From contig JAUCBJ010008143.1 in the NCBI GenBank assembly GCA_032718475.1, forward strand, positions 1-31,527: DNA of 31,527 nt, given 5' to 3'. Origin of the DNA: Nemertoderma westbladi. Its lineage: Eukaryota; Xenacoelomorpha; Nemertodermatida; Nemertodermatidae. Below, piece after piece: positions 1-12,659 of this stretch (position 1 is its first letter; every line of letters starts with the position of its first letter). Made by a program: the position numbers and the translations under genes. The notes below the pieces were generated by a model, which was not told where the DNA came from, searched no databases, and worked only from the letters and a program-made list of their open reading frames with translations.

Positions 1-1145
1 ACTGCATGTACAGCCTGTAATAGTTTTGACAGTCCTGCATGTACAACCAGTAATAGTTAAGACAGTCCTGCATGTACAACCAGTAATAGTTTCGACAGTC
101 CTGGATGTACAATCTGTAATAGTTTCGACAGTCCTGCATGTACAACCTGTAATAGTTTCGACAGTCCTGCATGTACAGCCTGTAATAGTTTCGACAATAC
201 GGCATGTACAACCTGTAATAGTTTCGACAGTCCTGCATGTACAACCTGTAATAGTTTCGACAGTCCTGCATGTACAACCTGTAATAGTTTCGACAGTCCT
301 GCATGTACAACCTGTAATAGTTTAGACAGTCCTGCATGTACAACCTGTAATAGTTTCGACAGTCCGGCATGTACAACCAGTAATAGTTAAGACAGTCCTG
401 CATGTACAACCAGTAATAGTTTCGACAGTCCTGGATGTACAATCTGTAATAGTTTCGACAGTCCTGCATGTACAACCTGTAATAGTTTCGACAGTCCTGC
501 ATGTACAGCCTGTAATAGTTTCGACAGTCCGGCATGTACAACCTGCAATAGTTTCGACAGACCTGCATGTACAACCTGTAATAGTTTCGACAGTCCTGCT
601 TGACCAACCTGTAATAGTTTCGACAGGCCTGCATGTACAACATGTAGTAGTTTCGACAGTCCTGCATGTACAGTCTGTAATAGTTTCGACAGTACTGCAT
701 GTACAACCTGTAATAGTTTCGACAGTCCAGCTTGTACAGCCTGAAATAGATTCTACAGTCCTGCATGTACAACCTGTAATAGTTTCGACAGTCCTGCATG
801 TACAACCTGTAATAGTTTCGACAGTCCTGCATGTACAACCTGTAATAGTTTCGACAGTCCTGCATGTACAACCTGTAATAGTTTCGACAGTCCTGCATGT
901 ACAACCTGTAATAGTTTCGACAGCCCTGCATGTACAACCTGTGATAGTTTCGACAGTCCTGCTTTTACAGCTTGTAATACTTTCGACAGTCCTGCTTGAC
1001 CAACCTGTAATAGTTTCGACAGTCCTGCATGTACAACCAGTAATAGTTTCGACAGTCCTGCATGTACAGCCTGTAATAGTGGAACAGTCCTGCATGTACA
1101 ACCTGTAATAGTTTCGACAGTCCTGTATGTACAACCTGTAGGTCA
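1..1145. repeat. 33-bp minisatellite array, about 34 copies, truncated at left edge
   Basis: The consensus unit is GTACAACCTGTAATAGTTTC followed by GACAGTCCTGCAT (33 bp). Because 33 is a multiple of three, several frames stay open on both strands and mimic repetitive proteins with an 11-residue period. Variant units recur with long periods: the unit carrying AACCAGTAATAGTTAAG occurs at 44-60 and 374-390, exactly 330 bp (10 units) apart and followed by the same series of variants, while the unit carrying GCTTGACCAACCT recurs 396 bp (12 units) apart at 598 and 994. This is higher-order structure from block duplication. The array continues off the left edge and stops abruptly at about 1145. Confidence 0.97.
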
Positions 1146-1150
1146 TGGCT

Positions 1151-1207
1151 CATGGAATGTGGTAGAATGTTCTAGTGTGATTCCATGCTTAGGATTTCCT
1201 ATATAAG
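1151..1207 (+). promoter_or_regulatory. Heat-shock-element-like palindrome followed by a TATA box
   Basis: The inverted repeat CATGGAAT (1151-1158) and ATTCCATG (1180-1187) encloses AGAATGTTCT (1164-1173). The GAA/TTC triplets at 1155, 1165, 1170 and 1181 are spaced 10, 5 and 11 bp, close to the 5-bp phasing of heat shock factor sites. TATATAAG follows at 1200-1207, at a core-promoter distance. No reading frame follows within several hundred bases, so this may be the promoter of a non-coding RNA or of a solo LTR (GAANNTTC plus TATATAAG is common in LTR U3 regions) or chance. Function is inferred from motif only. Confidence 0.3.
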
Positions 1208-3931
1208 GTGCCGTTTGTCCTTCGGTTTTCACTAATACTTCACTTAGTTATCTTAACTAACTGTTACAACCTTATCTTTGTTGTTATAGTTAGTTTGTAA
1301 AGTTTTAGTCTAAATTCGATAAATCGTTGTCATTTACGTTAAAATATACAGTACTGCAAACTCAGAACATGTAGTTTTTAGCATATCTATCCTGAACAGA
1401 CAAACTCTTTGGAGAATGGCTGCCTAAACCTTTGGGCCACAGCAACGCAAGGGGAAGGGATGTCCACGACGCATAAGGGAACCCGCACTATTTTCGCCCA
1501 CGTCCATTTGGAAGCATGACCCGATTGCCTGAGCACGCCCATGTCAGAGGAGGTAAGACTTTGTTCGACGGCTTTGCCCGCCGTAAGTCCTTTAGATCAG
1601 GGTGAAGCGTGACGCCATCCTGGGACGCCGTAAAATTTAGGACCAAATACCTCAGATTCAGACAGAAACCCCTCGGTCAACCTGTATCTCCTACAGGTGC
1701 GAGCTGATGCTGTTTGTCAGTACGCGCAAGTACACTAGGTGCAAATAGCACGCTCTATAATTTGGTGATTTGCTGTACTAGCGGTACAGTAACGGTTAGC
1801 CCTGTAGGCCTTGCAGTTTGACTGATCTGTCTGGGTCCAAAGTATTTGCTCAGGCAAGGGGGCAGCTTTCTGCTACCGGCACGCATTTACTAACAATCTA
1901 CCGCACCCTTGCCACGTACCGATAGGTATTTACTGCAGACCACTGCGGTAACAAAATTCTAGAATCAATTACATACCAGATCAGCTAGACGTATGGTAGT
2001 AAATTAACACCCTATTTCCTTATTATCTCACATTCAGAATCTGGTATCAGTGCCGATCGTGGGCGTAGTTACTAACACCGTAATTGCCCGACTGAGTTGT
2101 GAATATATTGCTGAGAGAGCCCTTTTGACGTCAGTTTGTAAGTATTGCGCCTACAGCGTGCGACTAGCTTATTCAAGTAGCTAGCGCCCGGTATTGTTAT
2201 TTTGTTAAAATCACCAAAACCTAGTATAACAGCGGTACTCCAAAATTGTTTTATCACACACACACTCACACCCACACACGCCTTAAGATAGTTTGTATTT
2301 GTTATTTGTTTTGTCTCAGGCACCCCTTTTGACTGTTTTTTCTGTCGGCAGTATTGTTTCAATCGCTAGTGTTGACCCGCTAGCTCGTATTATGCCCATA
2401 TAAATCACACCGCGGCAAGTTTACAGTATTTAGGTCCATTAGCGGTAGTTAGGATTCGCTACGCGGGGATTGTTTTCCCGTGAGTTTGGTCTGTATCTGT
2501 AGACTGTACATCTACCTCACCAGTTATAGGCCGGGCATCCTGTTTGTCTAGTTAGCCCGGGCAATTGATTCGCCCAAGTATTAGAAGAGACATCACGCTC
2601 CGTTCCTCGCCAGTAGTAGTTTGTGTACTTGGTATCTGTTTACTTAGACACCCTGGACTGGGATTTCTTGTCAGATACTGTATGAACCCGTGTACACTGC
2701 TGGATTCTACAGTAAGGTATTTCGTTACTAGGATTTGGTGTAGGCGGTATACTACTGGACTTATCAGGACATGAGATACAAGATTATCAAAAGAGTCACC
2801 ATTTTCTCCTTGAAAAATGAAAAATGTCTCAATTATTAGATAAATTAATTGGATTTGAGTTGATAATGAAACTGTAATAAATAATAGGCCTACAGGGATT
2901 TTATTCAGAAGTGTGAAACATGTTCAAATAACCCAATGTTTCAATGCGGGCTGATTCCAAGTTTTATTCATAGGCCAATGGCCCAAAATGGAAATACCGG
3001 TCTCAAAAGACCTTTTTTCGAACAATTTTGAATGAAAGGAGTTTAATGTTGGGGTATAGGTTTGGATTGAAATTGCATCCAATCTTATCAAACAATTTTT
3101 ACCAAACAGGAGATATTTTAATTGAAACATGCGGCCAAAAATTGCTCTTTTTAGGGGCACTTTTTGGTTTAGAATGGTTAAAGAAAATGTTTAGCCAGTA
3201 GCAATTCGATGGCATCACTAATTGAGGTAACCATATTTTTAACTTTTCAAACTCTTTTTCTGTAAATTAGCAGAGGATTAGCTATTTTCATGAAAAAAGA
3301 CATTCAGAGAATAAAGGAGTTTAAAGTGTAAGAAAAAATCAAACCTTCGAGCTATTTCAGATATTATAATTTCCTGTGTTCTCCAATACCGGTATCTTCC
3401 AACATTACCATCCAACATCACCGATAACGGCGAAATCTTTTATCAATCATAGTAGAATTATTTTTAATTTAATTAAATTCAATTCGGACTTGCCGACAAT
3501 AAAATAAAATATAAGATAAAATAAAGTACTGGGATGCACTGCACAGATAAACATATGATATATAGCCAGCTATGTATGTAGTTATAAGGGAAATTAGGTT
3601 GCACAAATGGTAAAACTGCGAAATCGAAAATGTGTGTCAAAATGCAGGCCACAGGGGGGCGAGACACAATGAAGTAAAATTAGTATTACATACAAGTTTC
3701 TAAAAAAAGGATAAAATCAGTGAAGTTAAAAATACCCAGCAATCGATCGTAAACGACCGACGACGCAAACAGTGCACAAAACCATCTCCTTCGCGATATT
3801 GAAGAAATTAATTATCTGGTCGTGTTTAACACGAAAGGGACCTGAACCGCCATAACAACTATGTATGAATTGTAAAATGATTGATTCTGCAGTAGAGATT
3901 GACCCAGGATTCATTCATTTCTGTAGAGAGT
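1208..3931. other. Stretch without recognisable gene
   Basis: From 1380 to about 2770 the sequence is less AT-rich than its surroundings and has no long reading frame; the longest, 2565-2774 (69 codons), resembles nothing known to me. A short CA-rich microsatellite lies at 2251-2281. From 2770 to 3931 the DNA is AT-rich with only short frames (62-78 codons) on the minus strand. I could not recognise exons, RNA genes or a transposon here. The higher-GC block could be the non-coding interior of an unidentified mobile element. Confidence 0.5.
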
Positions 3932-5373
3932 TTAAGCTGTAATCGAACGTGAGTCCAGCAACTTCTGTGGAAGAGGTCCGACGCCTGGGCGATTAGTTGT
4001 ATACAGTTCTGGAGTGAGCATGATCAGTGAACTTGATAACAAGGTCCCGTTACTGTTTAAGAACACAGGAACAGTTTTATCCGAACAGCCCTTTCCTAGA
4101 TGGTAAGACCATTTTGTTTTACTGTCCTCCACTTGCAGATTAACATCGTACAACCCAGACGACATCATACTGTAGATATTTCCAATATCTTGAGCAGATC
4201 GACCAAACAAGAGGACATCGTCTGCGTATGCAATGACGCCAAGCAACAGGAGATAAAGATTGAAGTTACAAAGTTCTGCATCCAAGTCTGATAGAGTGCT
4301 TGCAGTATACATGATGTAGAATAAGGGGGGCAGCAATGCTCCCTGTTTAGTGCCTCGGGTCAGTCTATCACCTATATACTATCGATGATTCCACCAAATT
4401 TCAGGAAGATAAATATGGATAGATAGTAAGAGAGAGTAACTAGACATATGAACGGATTCAGATGACTCATTAACTTTGTTCTGAATAAATGTAAAAATTC
4501 CACATTAACAAAGGCATTAGTAATGTCTAGTTGACATACATAGACTGTCTTTCCATTAATCCACTGTGCTTCCAGAAATTCAAGAACTGTAGCTACAATA
4601 ATGTCGGATCCAATTTTACGTTGGTAAGCAAACTGAGAAGGAGGGAATGAAGCCTGGGAGTGCCAAGAACTCATGAAGAATTACTCTCCCAAAAACCTTG
4701 CTGAGAATGCTGACACTTGCTATTGGACAATACGATGTTAGTGATAGTATATCCCGGCCCTTCCCCTTATACAGACTTGTAACAGCTGTATAACCAAAAA
4801 CATCTAGAACTTGGCCTAGTCTAAAGCAGGTATGTCTGCCAAAACACGGCACATGAGGCTAACTTCAACGCATAATAAATGTTCAACAACAAGAGAAAAT
4901 ACATCAGCTGATTTTCCCTTTGCCAACGCAAGAACTGCACGCTTAGCTGTTGTTGGTGAGATAATTGGCAATGTAGAATCAGCACATTTGGATTTCAGCT
5001 CTGAGATTAGTACATCGATATCCGCTTCAGTTTTGGGGTCCCGTATATTGTTAGTTGCAAGGTTCTCTCGTATAGACTCTCGAGCAGATTCTGGAAGGGG
5101 AGTGGTGTTCTTAGAACTAAAGGTGGACCAAAATTTCTTTGGATTCTCTCTCATATACCTTGCCTTTCGTAGAATCGATTCAGACCTGTTCTTTTTCAGT
5201 AGCCAGTTCTTCAGCCGACGTATTGACCAATGAGACTGATTATAGGCGGCCCCATAAACGCTATTCTTGTCTTCACAACACCATAATCTGTACAATTTTT
5301 TACAGGTTTTTGATCTCTCATGAAGGACCTTGGATCTAATCCGGGTATTTCTTGTGAGTCGTCTCTTGTTCAC
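3932..5373 (-). pseudogene. LINE linker and reverse transcriptase remnants in several frames
   Basis: The 5373-4816 piece (185 codons) is lysine/arginine-rich and contains the RT-0 motif region ending in a KGKSADVFSLVVEHLL stretch. The 4852-4616 piece carries VTSLYKGKGRD and LTSYCPIASVSILSKVFGRV (the RT-1 'YRPI' motif). The 4674-4372 piece has FPPSQFAYQRKIG and VCQLDITNAFVNV (RT motif A, with D). Just upstream of 4336 and reading into 3932 are LTRGTKQGALLPPLF (motif B) and GVIAYADDVLLFG (catalytic motif C). All RT landmarks are therefore present in order but spread over shifted frames. It cannot encode a working enzyme as it stands. Confidence 0.88.
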
Positions 5374-5435
5374 CTTGGGGAGATGTTCATCTGCCGCTCT
5401 GTAAATTATCCCTTAGATTGAGTCAGTCAAGTCTT

Positions 5436-6188
5436 CTATAGTCCAAGTAAAATGCAGAGTACCAATGTTCTTATATAGTTCATTAACTCTCTGTTCAATC
5501 TCATATTGATATTTTTACCCAAATTATCTTCTTTAACCCCATTCCAAGCTATCTTTACCGGACTCTTTAAAGGCCTGAATTTGTTAGTTGTCTTCAACTT
5601 TGGCCATTCTTTAGAATCGTTGGTTTCTAATTTATGTTGAGCGTTCAGCTGGAACTTGAATGAGGCCGTAACTGGAATGTGGTCTGATTGGTATAGTGCA
5701 TTTGTTTGACAGACTTGTCCATCTGAAAGTTGCTCGAATCCTCTAGAACTCGTTATAATGTGATCAATGTAGGACTGGCCATGGCCTCTAAATGTTACAC
5801 TGGGACCTTCGAACTTGTTGTAGGTGTCAGCAGTGATAAGCTTATGATTGTTGAGAAAGTAATGTAGTCTATCACCACGAGGGGTTGTTGTCATTCTGTT
5901 ACGGGGACCATGAAGGGGACCGACATCAGAATTGCTATCAGCTAGTATAATGGGAATAGCATCATCATAAAGGTTAACAACATTACTCAGTCGGCCGAAA
6001 AATTCTTCATAGGCAGTGCCGGGCTTGGATGAATCAGGTGCATAGCAACACAGAACGAGCAAGGGCTGAAGTGAGCCATGTATTCCAATAATATCATCGC
6101 CGCTTATAACATTCACGACATCATCAAACATATCCTTTCTGTAGTCTGAAGAATAAATTGAAGAAAACAACCGTTTAATTTTATACAT
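5436..6188 (-). pseudogene. LINE endonuclease domain fragment
   Basis: A 250-codon open piece of an exonuclease-endonuclease-phosphatase fold domain, the enzyme that nicks target DNA to prime LINE reverse transcription. Visible motifs in order are LLVLCCYAPDSS (beta strand with the usual YxP), IILADSNSDVG (in place of the usual GDFN, keeping D-x-N), a QSYIDHIITS segment, and SDHIPVTASF with the catalytic SDH. The N-terminal catalytic Asn and Glu motifs are absent from this frame, so the domain is 5'-truncated. It runs into the linker at 5373 through a frame break. It is part of a dead element. Confidence 0.85.
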
Positions 6189-6673
6189 TTTTATTTAACT
6201 TAGAGGATCTTTCAGGTGAAAATTGCTTTCAGAATACAATATATCAGTATTCAATTACGTGCCGCTCGCAGTTAGACAAAGCTAGCCGTACATTTCAAGC
6301 AATAACTCAAGTTTGAGTGATAACTATTTTGGTCTAAAGTGGCCACAGAAGCGTTTTAGTAAAAAGCAAATCATTAGCATCAACCAATTAGAGGGGAACC
6401 ATATTTTGTATATATTAAATTCGGCTCAGGAAAGGATTATAAAAACAATTAATTACAACCACTAAAAAGTAAGTGAGAATAAATAAAGTGATTGTTCTGA
6501 GTCTAGTAAATAACTTTTTTACAAGGAACACATTTTCTTCACCTTGAAAATAACCAAACCCGATAATTAAACTGAAAACAAAACTAACTATCTGAAAATG
6601 AAACCAAATCTTAAAACAAATTTATTGACGTAATGATGAAAATCCCATCTTGGCGATTTAATATCCCATCTAT
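6189..6673. other. AT-rich spacer
   Basis: No reading frame of note and no RNA gene. Low-complexity A/T runs are abundant. It separates the LINE remnant from the presumed 3' end of the TTLL1 transcript. Confidence 0.5.
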
Positions 6674-6679
6674 TTTATT
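6674..6679 (-). promoter_or_regulatory. Candidate poly(A) signal for TTLL1
   Basis: TTTATT on the plus strand reads AATAAA on the minus strand, about 300 nt after the TTLL1 stop codon at 6983. It is the first such hexamer downstream of the stop. In an AT-rich region chance occurrence is likely enough to keep this tentative. Confidence 0.35.
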
Positions 6680-6982
6680 AAATTATCAATAAGGGAATGG
6701 ATCAGCTTACAATGGCACGTTATTTATAATATATTATATAATTATATTATATCAGATAATTATATTAAACGAAAGAAAATAGCGCAGATTAAAGTTTCAT
6801 TTTTGGGAGTAATCAGCTGTTATTTGTGTCGAGTTTACCCTGGTGAAGGATGAATTATGATTGCGCCGAAAGTGCCCCTCCACCCTCCACCCCCCACCCT
6901 GCCCTTTCTGATAAAATCCGAACAATAAATATCAAATTTGTACAGAAATTTGAATGAACAGCAAATAAACTATAGTTAAAGT

Positions 6983-8167
<1,185 letters not shown>

Positions 8168-8901
8168 TAAAATGAGTTCATGGTTAGTTACATATAAGTT
8201 AAAGTATGTTTACAAATGGAAGACGGTGGCTGTGGAAGCACTTATTATTACACAAATATAATAACACCAAATAAAGAAGAATTATATAATCTAAAATGAT
8301 CAATACCTTATGTTAATTAAAGTAATATCCACACTGATTTACTCAAAGTTATGGACTTTCCACAATGAAGATTTACTAAGACTAGGGGGAGTTAGAATAC
8401 TAAATTCCTCCCACATAATTGGTAGTTTAGCAGTTTCCGTTTCTCCTTCCCCTAAGTAATTATAAGAGCCTTGTTGCCGCCCCCATATCTGCCTAACTCC
8501 TCCACCGATAGAATCCAATGAATTGGAATAAACACGTTGCCCTGCCAGTCCCGGAGAACCCCAACACCAACAAACACTTTAAAACATCGCCAACCTCATT
8601 CTGAAGACCGGAGACACTTTCCGCGTTTCACTTAAGCGCCGCTAGTAGCGCTAAATGCTCGTTGGCGCTGCCCTTCTTCAAGGAGTGCAGCTTGCGTTGC
8701 GCTTTGCGTTGATTTTTCTGGGTATGGCCGGACAACCCGGAAAGGAACGAGCGGACACTGGAAGCCGCGGTCCCAGTCAGACTGGACGTGTCACTGAATC
8801 CGTCGCAAACCTCAGCTCCATTTGTGGTGTCCAACTCGGAAAACTCGGAAGTGCCAAAGTCGATCTCTCCGAATCGAGTCACGTGAGCAGCGAAGGTTTC
8901 C
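8168..8901 (-). pseudogene. Truncated ELP1 copy (3' end of coding region plus 3' UTR)
   Basis: This segment aligns base for base with 27168-27932, the end of the ELP1 gene in this window, with scattered substitutions. It covers the 3' UTR, the stop codon and about the last 190 codons including the basic QRKAQRKLHSLKKGSANEHL segment (as seen at 8882-8628). It is disabled: a TGA replaces the Arg codon after AALK (stop at 8628), a 33-bp in-frame deletion removes part of the tail, and a further 5-bp deletion shifts the frame near 8540. Homology stops at about 8901 on the 5' side. On the 3' side it stops next to a T7 run (8158-8164, poly-A on the sense strand), which fits a 5'-truncated retrocopy, although a DNA-level duplication is also possible. 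Confidence 0.93.
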
Positions 8902-9421
8902 AGTTTGGTTTAATTTCGAATGAATGAATGACTTTTAGCGATCAAAAATTAAACGACGACAGACAACTCGTTAATGTTACCCCTATACTAAGACTTCGAT
9001 CACTTTGTGGCTCGCCCCACATACTCTCACCAAATCGTTATAAGATTAGTATTTTTTTATCATTAGTATCCCCCCCCCCCACCCCTCCTAAATTATCGTT
9101 TTAATTATGACATAAGTTATTTGGAATGTTAGCGGATCCATACCGCTGCACGCCACCTGCCGGTAGAATGGGTAACAAGGTGATTTACGAATCACCCAGG
9201 TATCCAATATAATATTGCATACCGGAGAAATATGGGGTGAAGCAATGCTAGCCAGGAGATGGTTCAACAACACATCTCAGGGGAGAGGCTAGCACAGGAC
9301 AAAGGGAACATGGAGTTACAGGAGTGGGGAAAACCAACCAATGGGAGGGCCACAGTTGGCATGTATAACGTGTATCTATTGGGTAGTCGCCAAGTAGTTA
9401 GGACTGTGTAATAAGTTTCCC
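8902..9421. other. Spacer between ELP1 pseudogene and foldback element
   Basis: No gene recognised. It contains an 11-C homopolymer at 9070-9080. Short open frames on the minus strand (9273-9088, 9554-9264) do not resemble any protein, and the second runs into the foldback arm. Confidence 0.5.
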
Positions 9422-9430
9422 CATAATTTT
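9422..9430. repeat. Left 9-bp target-site duplication of the foldback element
   Basis: CATAATTTT directly precedes the left inverted-repeat tip. The same nine bases directly follow the right tip at 15129-15137. The left tip appears one base longer than the right. Confidence 0.6.
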
Positions 9431-9923
9431 CAATAGTATCTACATCATTGTCCAGAATAGGGTGTTTCCCTTCACTTCTATGGGGCTTTCTATTATTCCT
9501 ACCTGTCCCAAATACGTTGTGTAATGATTTCCAACCTGTCCAATATAGGGGCATCCAATCAAATCATCATATGAGCCAACTCCTCTTCATCGGACCAATA
9601 CCAATATTCCTCAAGTTAGGCATCTCCCTTATTGGCTATATAATGTAAAGGTTAATGGAAAATTCCACTGATATATAATCCAAGTGTCAACTACGAATCC
9701 AGGGCTCATTATAACAACCTATACTGGACAGAGCAACGTATTTGGGACAAGAGCAGGTTGAGGTATATGTACAGTGGAAATTCCCATTCTAATTAAGGGC
9801 ATTTGGAATACTTGTTCCCTAGTTATGGTTAAAGATATACTGTGGGTGCCTTGCAAATGGCCTGTAAGACTGTGATGCATTATAGGCTATAGTGTCACCA
9901 TAGTCACGTTATTTAATTTCATG

Positions 9924-10025
9924 TTGTACAATTTATTCATATTGTGCAATTTATTCATGTTGTGCAATTTATTCATTGTGCAATTTATTCATTGTGCAAT
10001 TTATTCATGTGGTGCAATTTATTCA
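9924..10025. repeat. Short tandem motif TTGTGCAATTTATTCAT in the left arm
   Basis: Six imperfect copies of a 15-19-bp motif lie at the boundary between the single-copy tip and the macro-repeat array. The mirrored block is at about 14535-14645 in the right arm. Confidence 0.85.
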
Positions 10026-10157
10026 CTTATAATAAATCTAAATACATTCGTATATTAATAATTAAATGACAATCAAATTAGTGATATCGCAACCTCCTCC
10101 CCCGGACACAACTTCATCCCAAATAGTCCTTAATAAGTCTTAAATTTGACTCAAATA

Positions 10158-12640
10158 GGTTGTTAGTGTCCCATATAGGGTGTTTGTGTCCCATATAGGT
10201 TGATTTTGTCCAAAATAGCCTGTAGCTTTATCAAAATTATTTCAAATAGTTTATAAATGTAAACGAATACTGAAAAGAATATCGACTTCATAATCATAGC
10301 TTTAATTCCAATTTGTCCCAAATAGGTTGTTTATGTCCCATATAGGGTGTTTGTGTCCCACACAAGGTGTTTTTGTACCAAATAGCATGTAACTTTCTCA
10401 AAATGATTTTACATAGTTTATAAATATGATGGAAATACTCAAAAGAAAATAGAATCCACTATCATAGCTTTAATTAAAATTTGTCCCAAATAGGTTGTTT
10501 GTGTCCCATATAGGGTGTTTGTGTCCAGTATATGGTGTGAAGTGCTTATAATGATTTCAAATAGTTTCGAAATGTAATGGAATACTCAAAAGAATATAGC
10601 ATTCACTATCATAGCTTTCATTTAAATTTGTCCCAAATAGGTTGTTTGTGTCCCATATAGGGTGTTTGTGTCCCGTATAGGGTGTGAATTGCTTATAATG
10701 ATTTCAAATATATTTTCTAAATGTAACGGAATACTCAAAAGAATATAGAATCCACTATCATAGCTTTAATTTTAATTTGTCCCAAATAGGTTGTTTATGT
10801 CCCATATAGGGTGTTTGTGTCCCATATAGGGTGTTTGTGTCCCAAATTGCGTGTGACTTTCTCAAAATTATTTTACATAGTTTATGAATATAATGGAATA
10901 GTCAAAAGCAAATATAATTCACTATCATAGCTTTAATTTCAATTTGTCCCAAATAGGTTGTTTTTTCCATATAGGGTGTTTATGTCCCGTATAGGGTGTT
11001 TATGTCCCAAATAGCGTGTGACTTTCTCAAAATGATTTTAAATAGTTTCTAAATCTCATGGAATACTCAAAAGAATATAGAATTCACTACTATAGCTTTA
11101 ATTTCAATTTGTCCCAAATAGGTTGTTTTTGTCCCATATAGGCTGTTTGTGTCCCGTATAGGGTGTGAATTGCTTATAATGATTTCAAATATATTTTCTA
11201 AATGTAATGGAATACTCAAAAGAATATAGAATCCACTATCATAGCTTTAATTTAAATTTGTCCCAAATAGGTTGTTTATGTCCCATATAGGGTGTTTGTG
11301 TCCCATATAGAGGGTGTTTGTGCCCTGTATAGCGTGTGTATTGCTTATAATGATTTCAAATAGTTTCTAAATGTAGGGGAATACTCAAAAGAATATAGAA
11401 TTCAATATCATAGCTTTAATTAAAATTTGTCCCAAATAGGTTGTTTGTGTCCCATATTGGGTGTTTGTGTCCAGTATATGGTGTGAAGTGCTTATAATGA
11501 TTTCAAATAGTTTCGAAATGTAATGGAATACTCAAAAGAATATAGCATTCACTATCATAGCTTTCATTTAAATTTGTCCCAAATAGGTTGTTTGTGTCCC
11601 ATATAGGGTGTTTGTGTCCCGTATAGGGTGTGAATTGCTTATAATGATTTCAAATATATTTTCTAAATGTAATGGAATACTCAAAATAATATAGAATACA
11701 CTATCATAGCTTTAATTTAAATTTGTCCCAAATAGGTTGTTTATGTCCCATATAGGGTGTTTGTGTCCCATATAGGGTGTTTGTGTCCCGTATAGCGTGT
11801 GTATTGCTTATAATGATTTCAAATAGTTTCTAAATGTAGGGGAATACTCAAAAGAATATAGAATTCAATACCATAGCTTTAATTTCAATTTGTCCCAAAT
11901 AGGTTGTTTTTGTCCCATATAGGCTGTTTGTGTCCCGTATAGGGTGTGAATTGCTTATAATGATTTCAAATATATTTTCTAAATGTAATGGAATACTCAA
12001 AATAATATAGAATCCACTATCATAGCTTTAATTTAAATTTGTCCCAAATAGGTTGTTTATGTCCCATATAGGGTGTTTGTGTCCCATATAGGGTGTTTGT
12101 ATCCCGTATAGCGTGTGTATTACTTATAATGATTTAAACTAGTATCTAAATGTAGGGGAATACTCAAAAGAATATAGAATTCAATACCATAGCTTTAATT
12201 TCAATTTGTCCCAAATAGGTTGTTTTGGCCCATAGGGTGTTTATGTCCCATATAGGGTGTTTGTGTCCCAAATAGCGTGTGACTTTCTCAAAATGATTTT
12301 AAATAGTTTCTAAATCTCATGGAATACTCAAAAGAAAATAGAATTCACTTGCTATAGCTTTAATTTCAATTTGTCCCAAATAGGTTGTTTTTGTCCCATA
12401 TAGGCTGTTTGTGTCCCGTATAGGGTGTGAATTGCTTATAATGATTTCAAATATATTTTCTAAATGTAATGGAATACTCAAAATAATATAGAATCCACAA
12501 TCATAGCTTTAATATAAATTTGTCCCAAATAGGTTGTTTATGTCCCATATAGGGTATGTGTGTCCCATATAGGGTGTTTGTGTCCCAAATTGCGTATGAC
12601 TTTCTCAAAATGATTTTACATAGTTTATAAAGGAAAAAAT
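10158..12640 (+). repeat. Left-arm macro-repeat array (about 15 full units)
   Basis: Each unit begins with TTTGTCCCAAATAGGTTGTT, continues with two or three 20-bp sub-repeats of the form TGTCCCATATAGGGTGTTTG, then a linker containing AATGATTTCAAATAGTTT, TGGAATACTCAAAAGAATAT and TATCATAGCTTTAATTT. Unit starts near 10318, 10485, 10632, 10781, 10948, 11113, 11262, 11431, 11578, 11727, 11894, 12043, 12210, 12376 and 12524 give spacings in two classes, 147-150 and 165-169 bp, differing by about one sub-repeat. The first block (10158-10220) is degenerate. Confidence 0.95.
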
Positions 12641-12659
12641 ATTTTTTTTATTATTCCAT

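Larger units (their letters stand above)
3932..6188 (-). mobile_element. Decayed APE-type non-LTR retrotransposon (LINE), truncated at both ends
   Basis: On the minus strand, consecutive but frame-shifted pieces encode, in order, most of an apurinic-type endonuclease (6188-5436), a basic linker (5373-4816) and a reverse transcriptase (4852-3932). The start of the endonuclease and the thumb/C-terminal part of the reverse transcriptase are missing and no tail or target duplication was found. The clade is uncertain, possibly in the CR1/L2/jockey assemblage; it is clearly different from the RTE element at 22180-25718. At least three frame changes and short gaps show that it is an old, dead copy. 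Confidence 0.88.

Noticed and set aside
26-1153. Repetitive protein-coding ORFs (99 and 274 codons) over the minisatellite
   Set aside because: The 33-bp unit is a multiple of three, so open frames on both strands follow automatically; no start context, exon signals or composition favour one frame.
2041-2060. Primer-binding-site-like TGGTATCAGTGCC suggesting an LTR retrotransposon
   Set aside because: No gag or pol remnants follow and no matching second LTR was seen; a 10-base partial match is not enough.
9070-9080. Eleven-C homopolymer as a regulatory or G-quadruplex site
   Set aside because: A single run cannot form a quadruplex alone and such tracts are common slippage or sequencing-error sites.
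9264-9648. ORFs at 9554-9264 (minus) and 9448-9648 (plus), with mirror copies at 15006-15209 and 15124-14912
   Set aside because: They are inverted copies of the transposon tips, open by chance on both strands, with no protein similarity.
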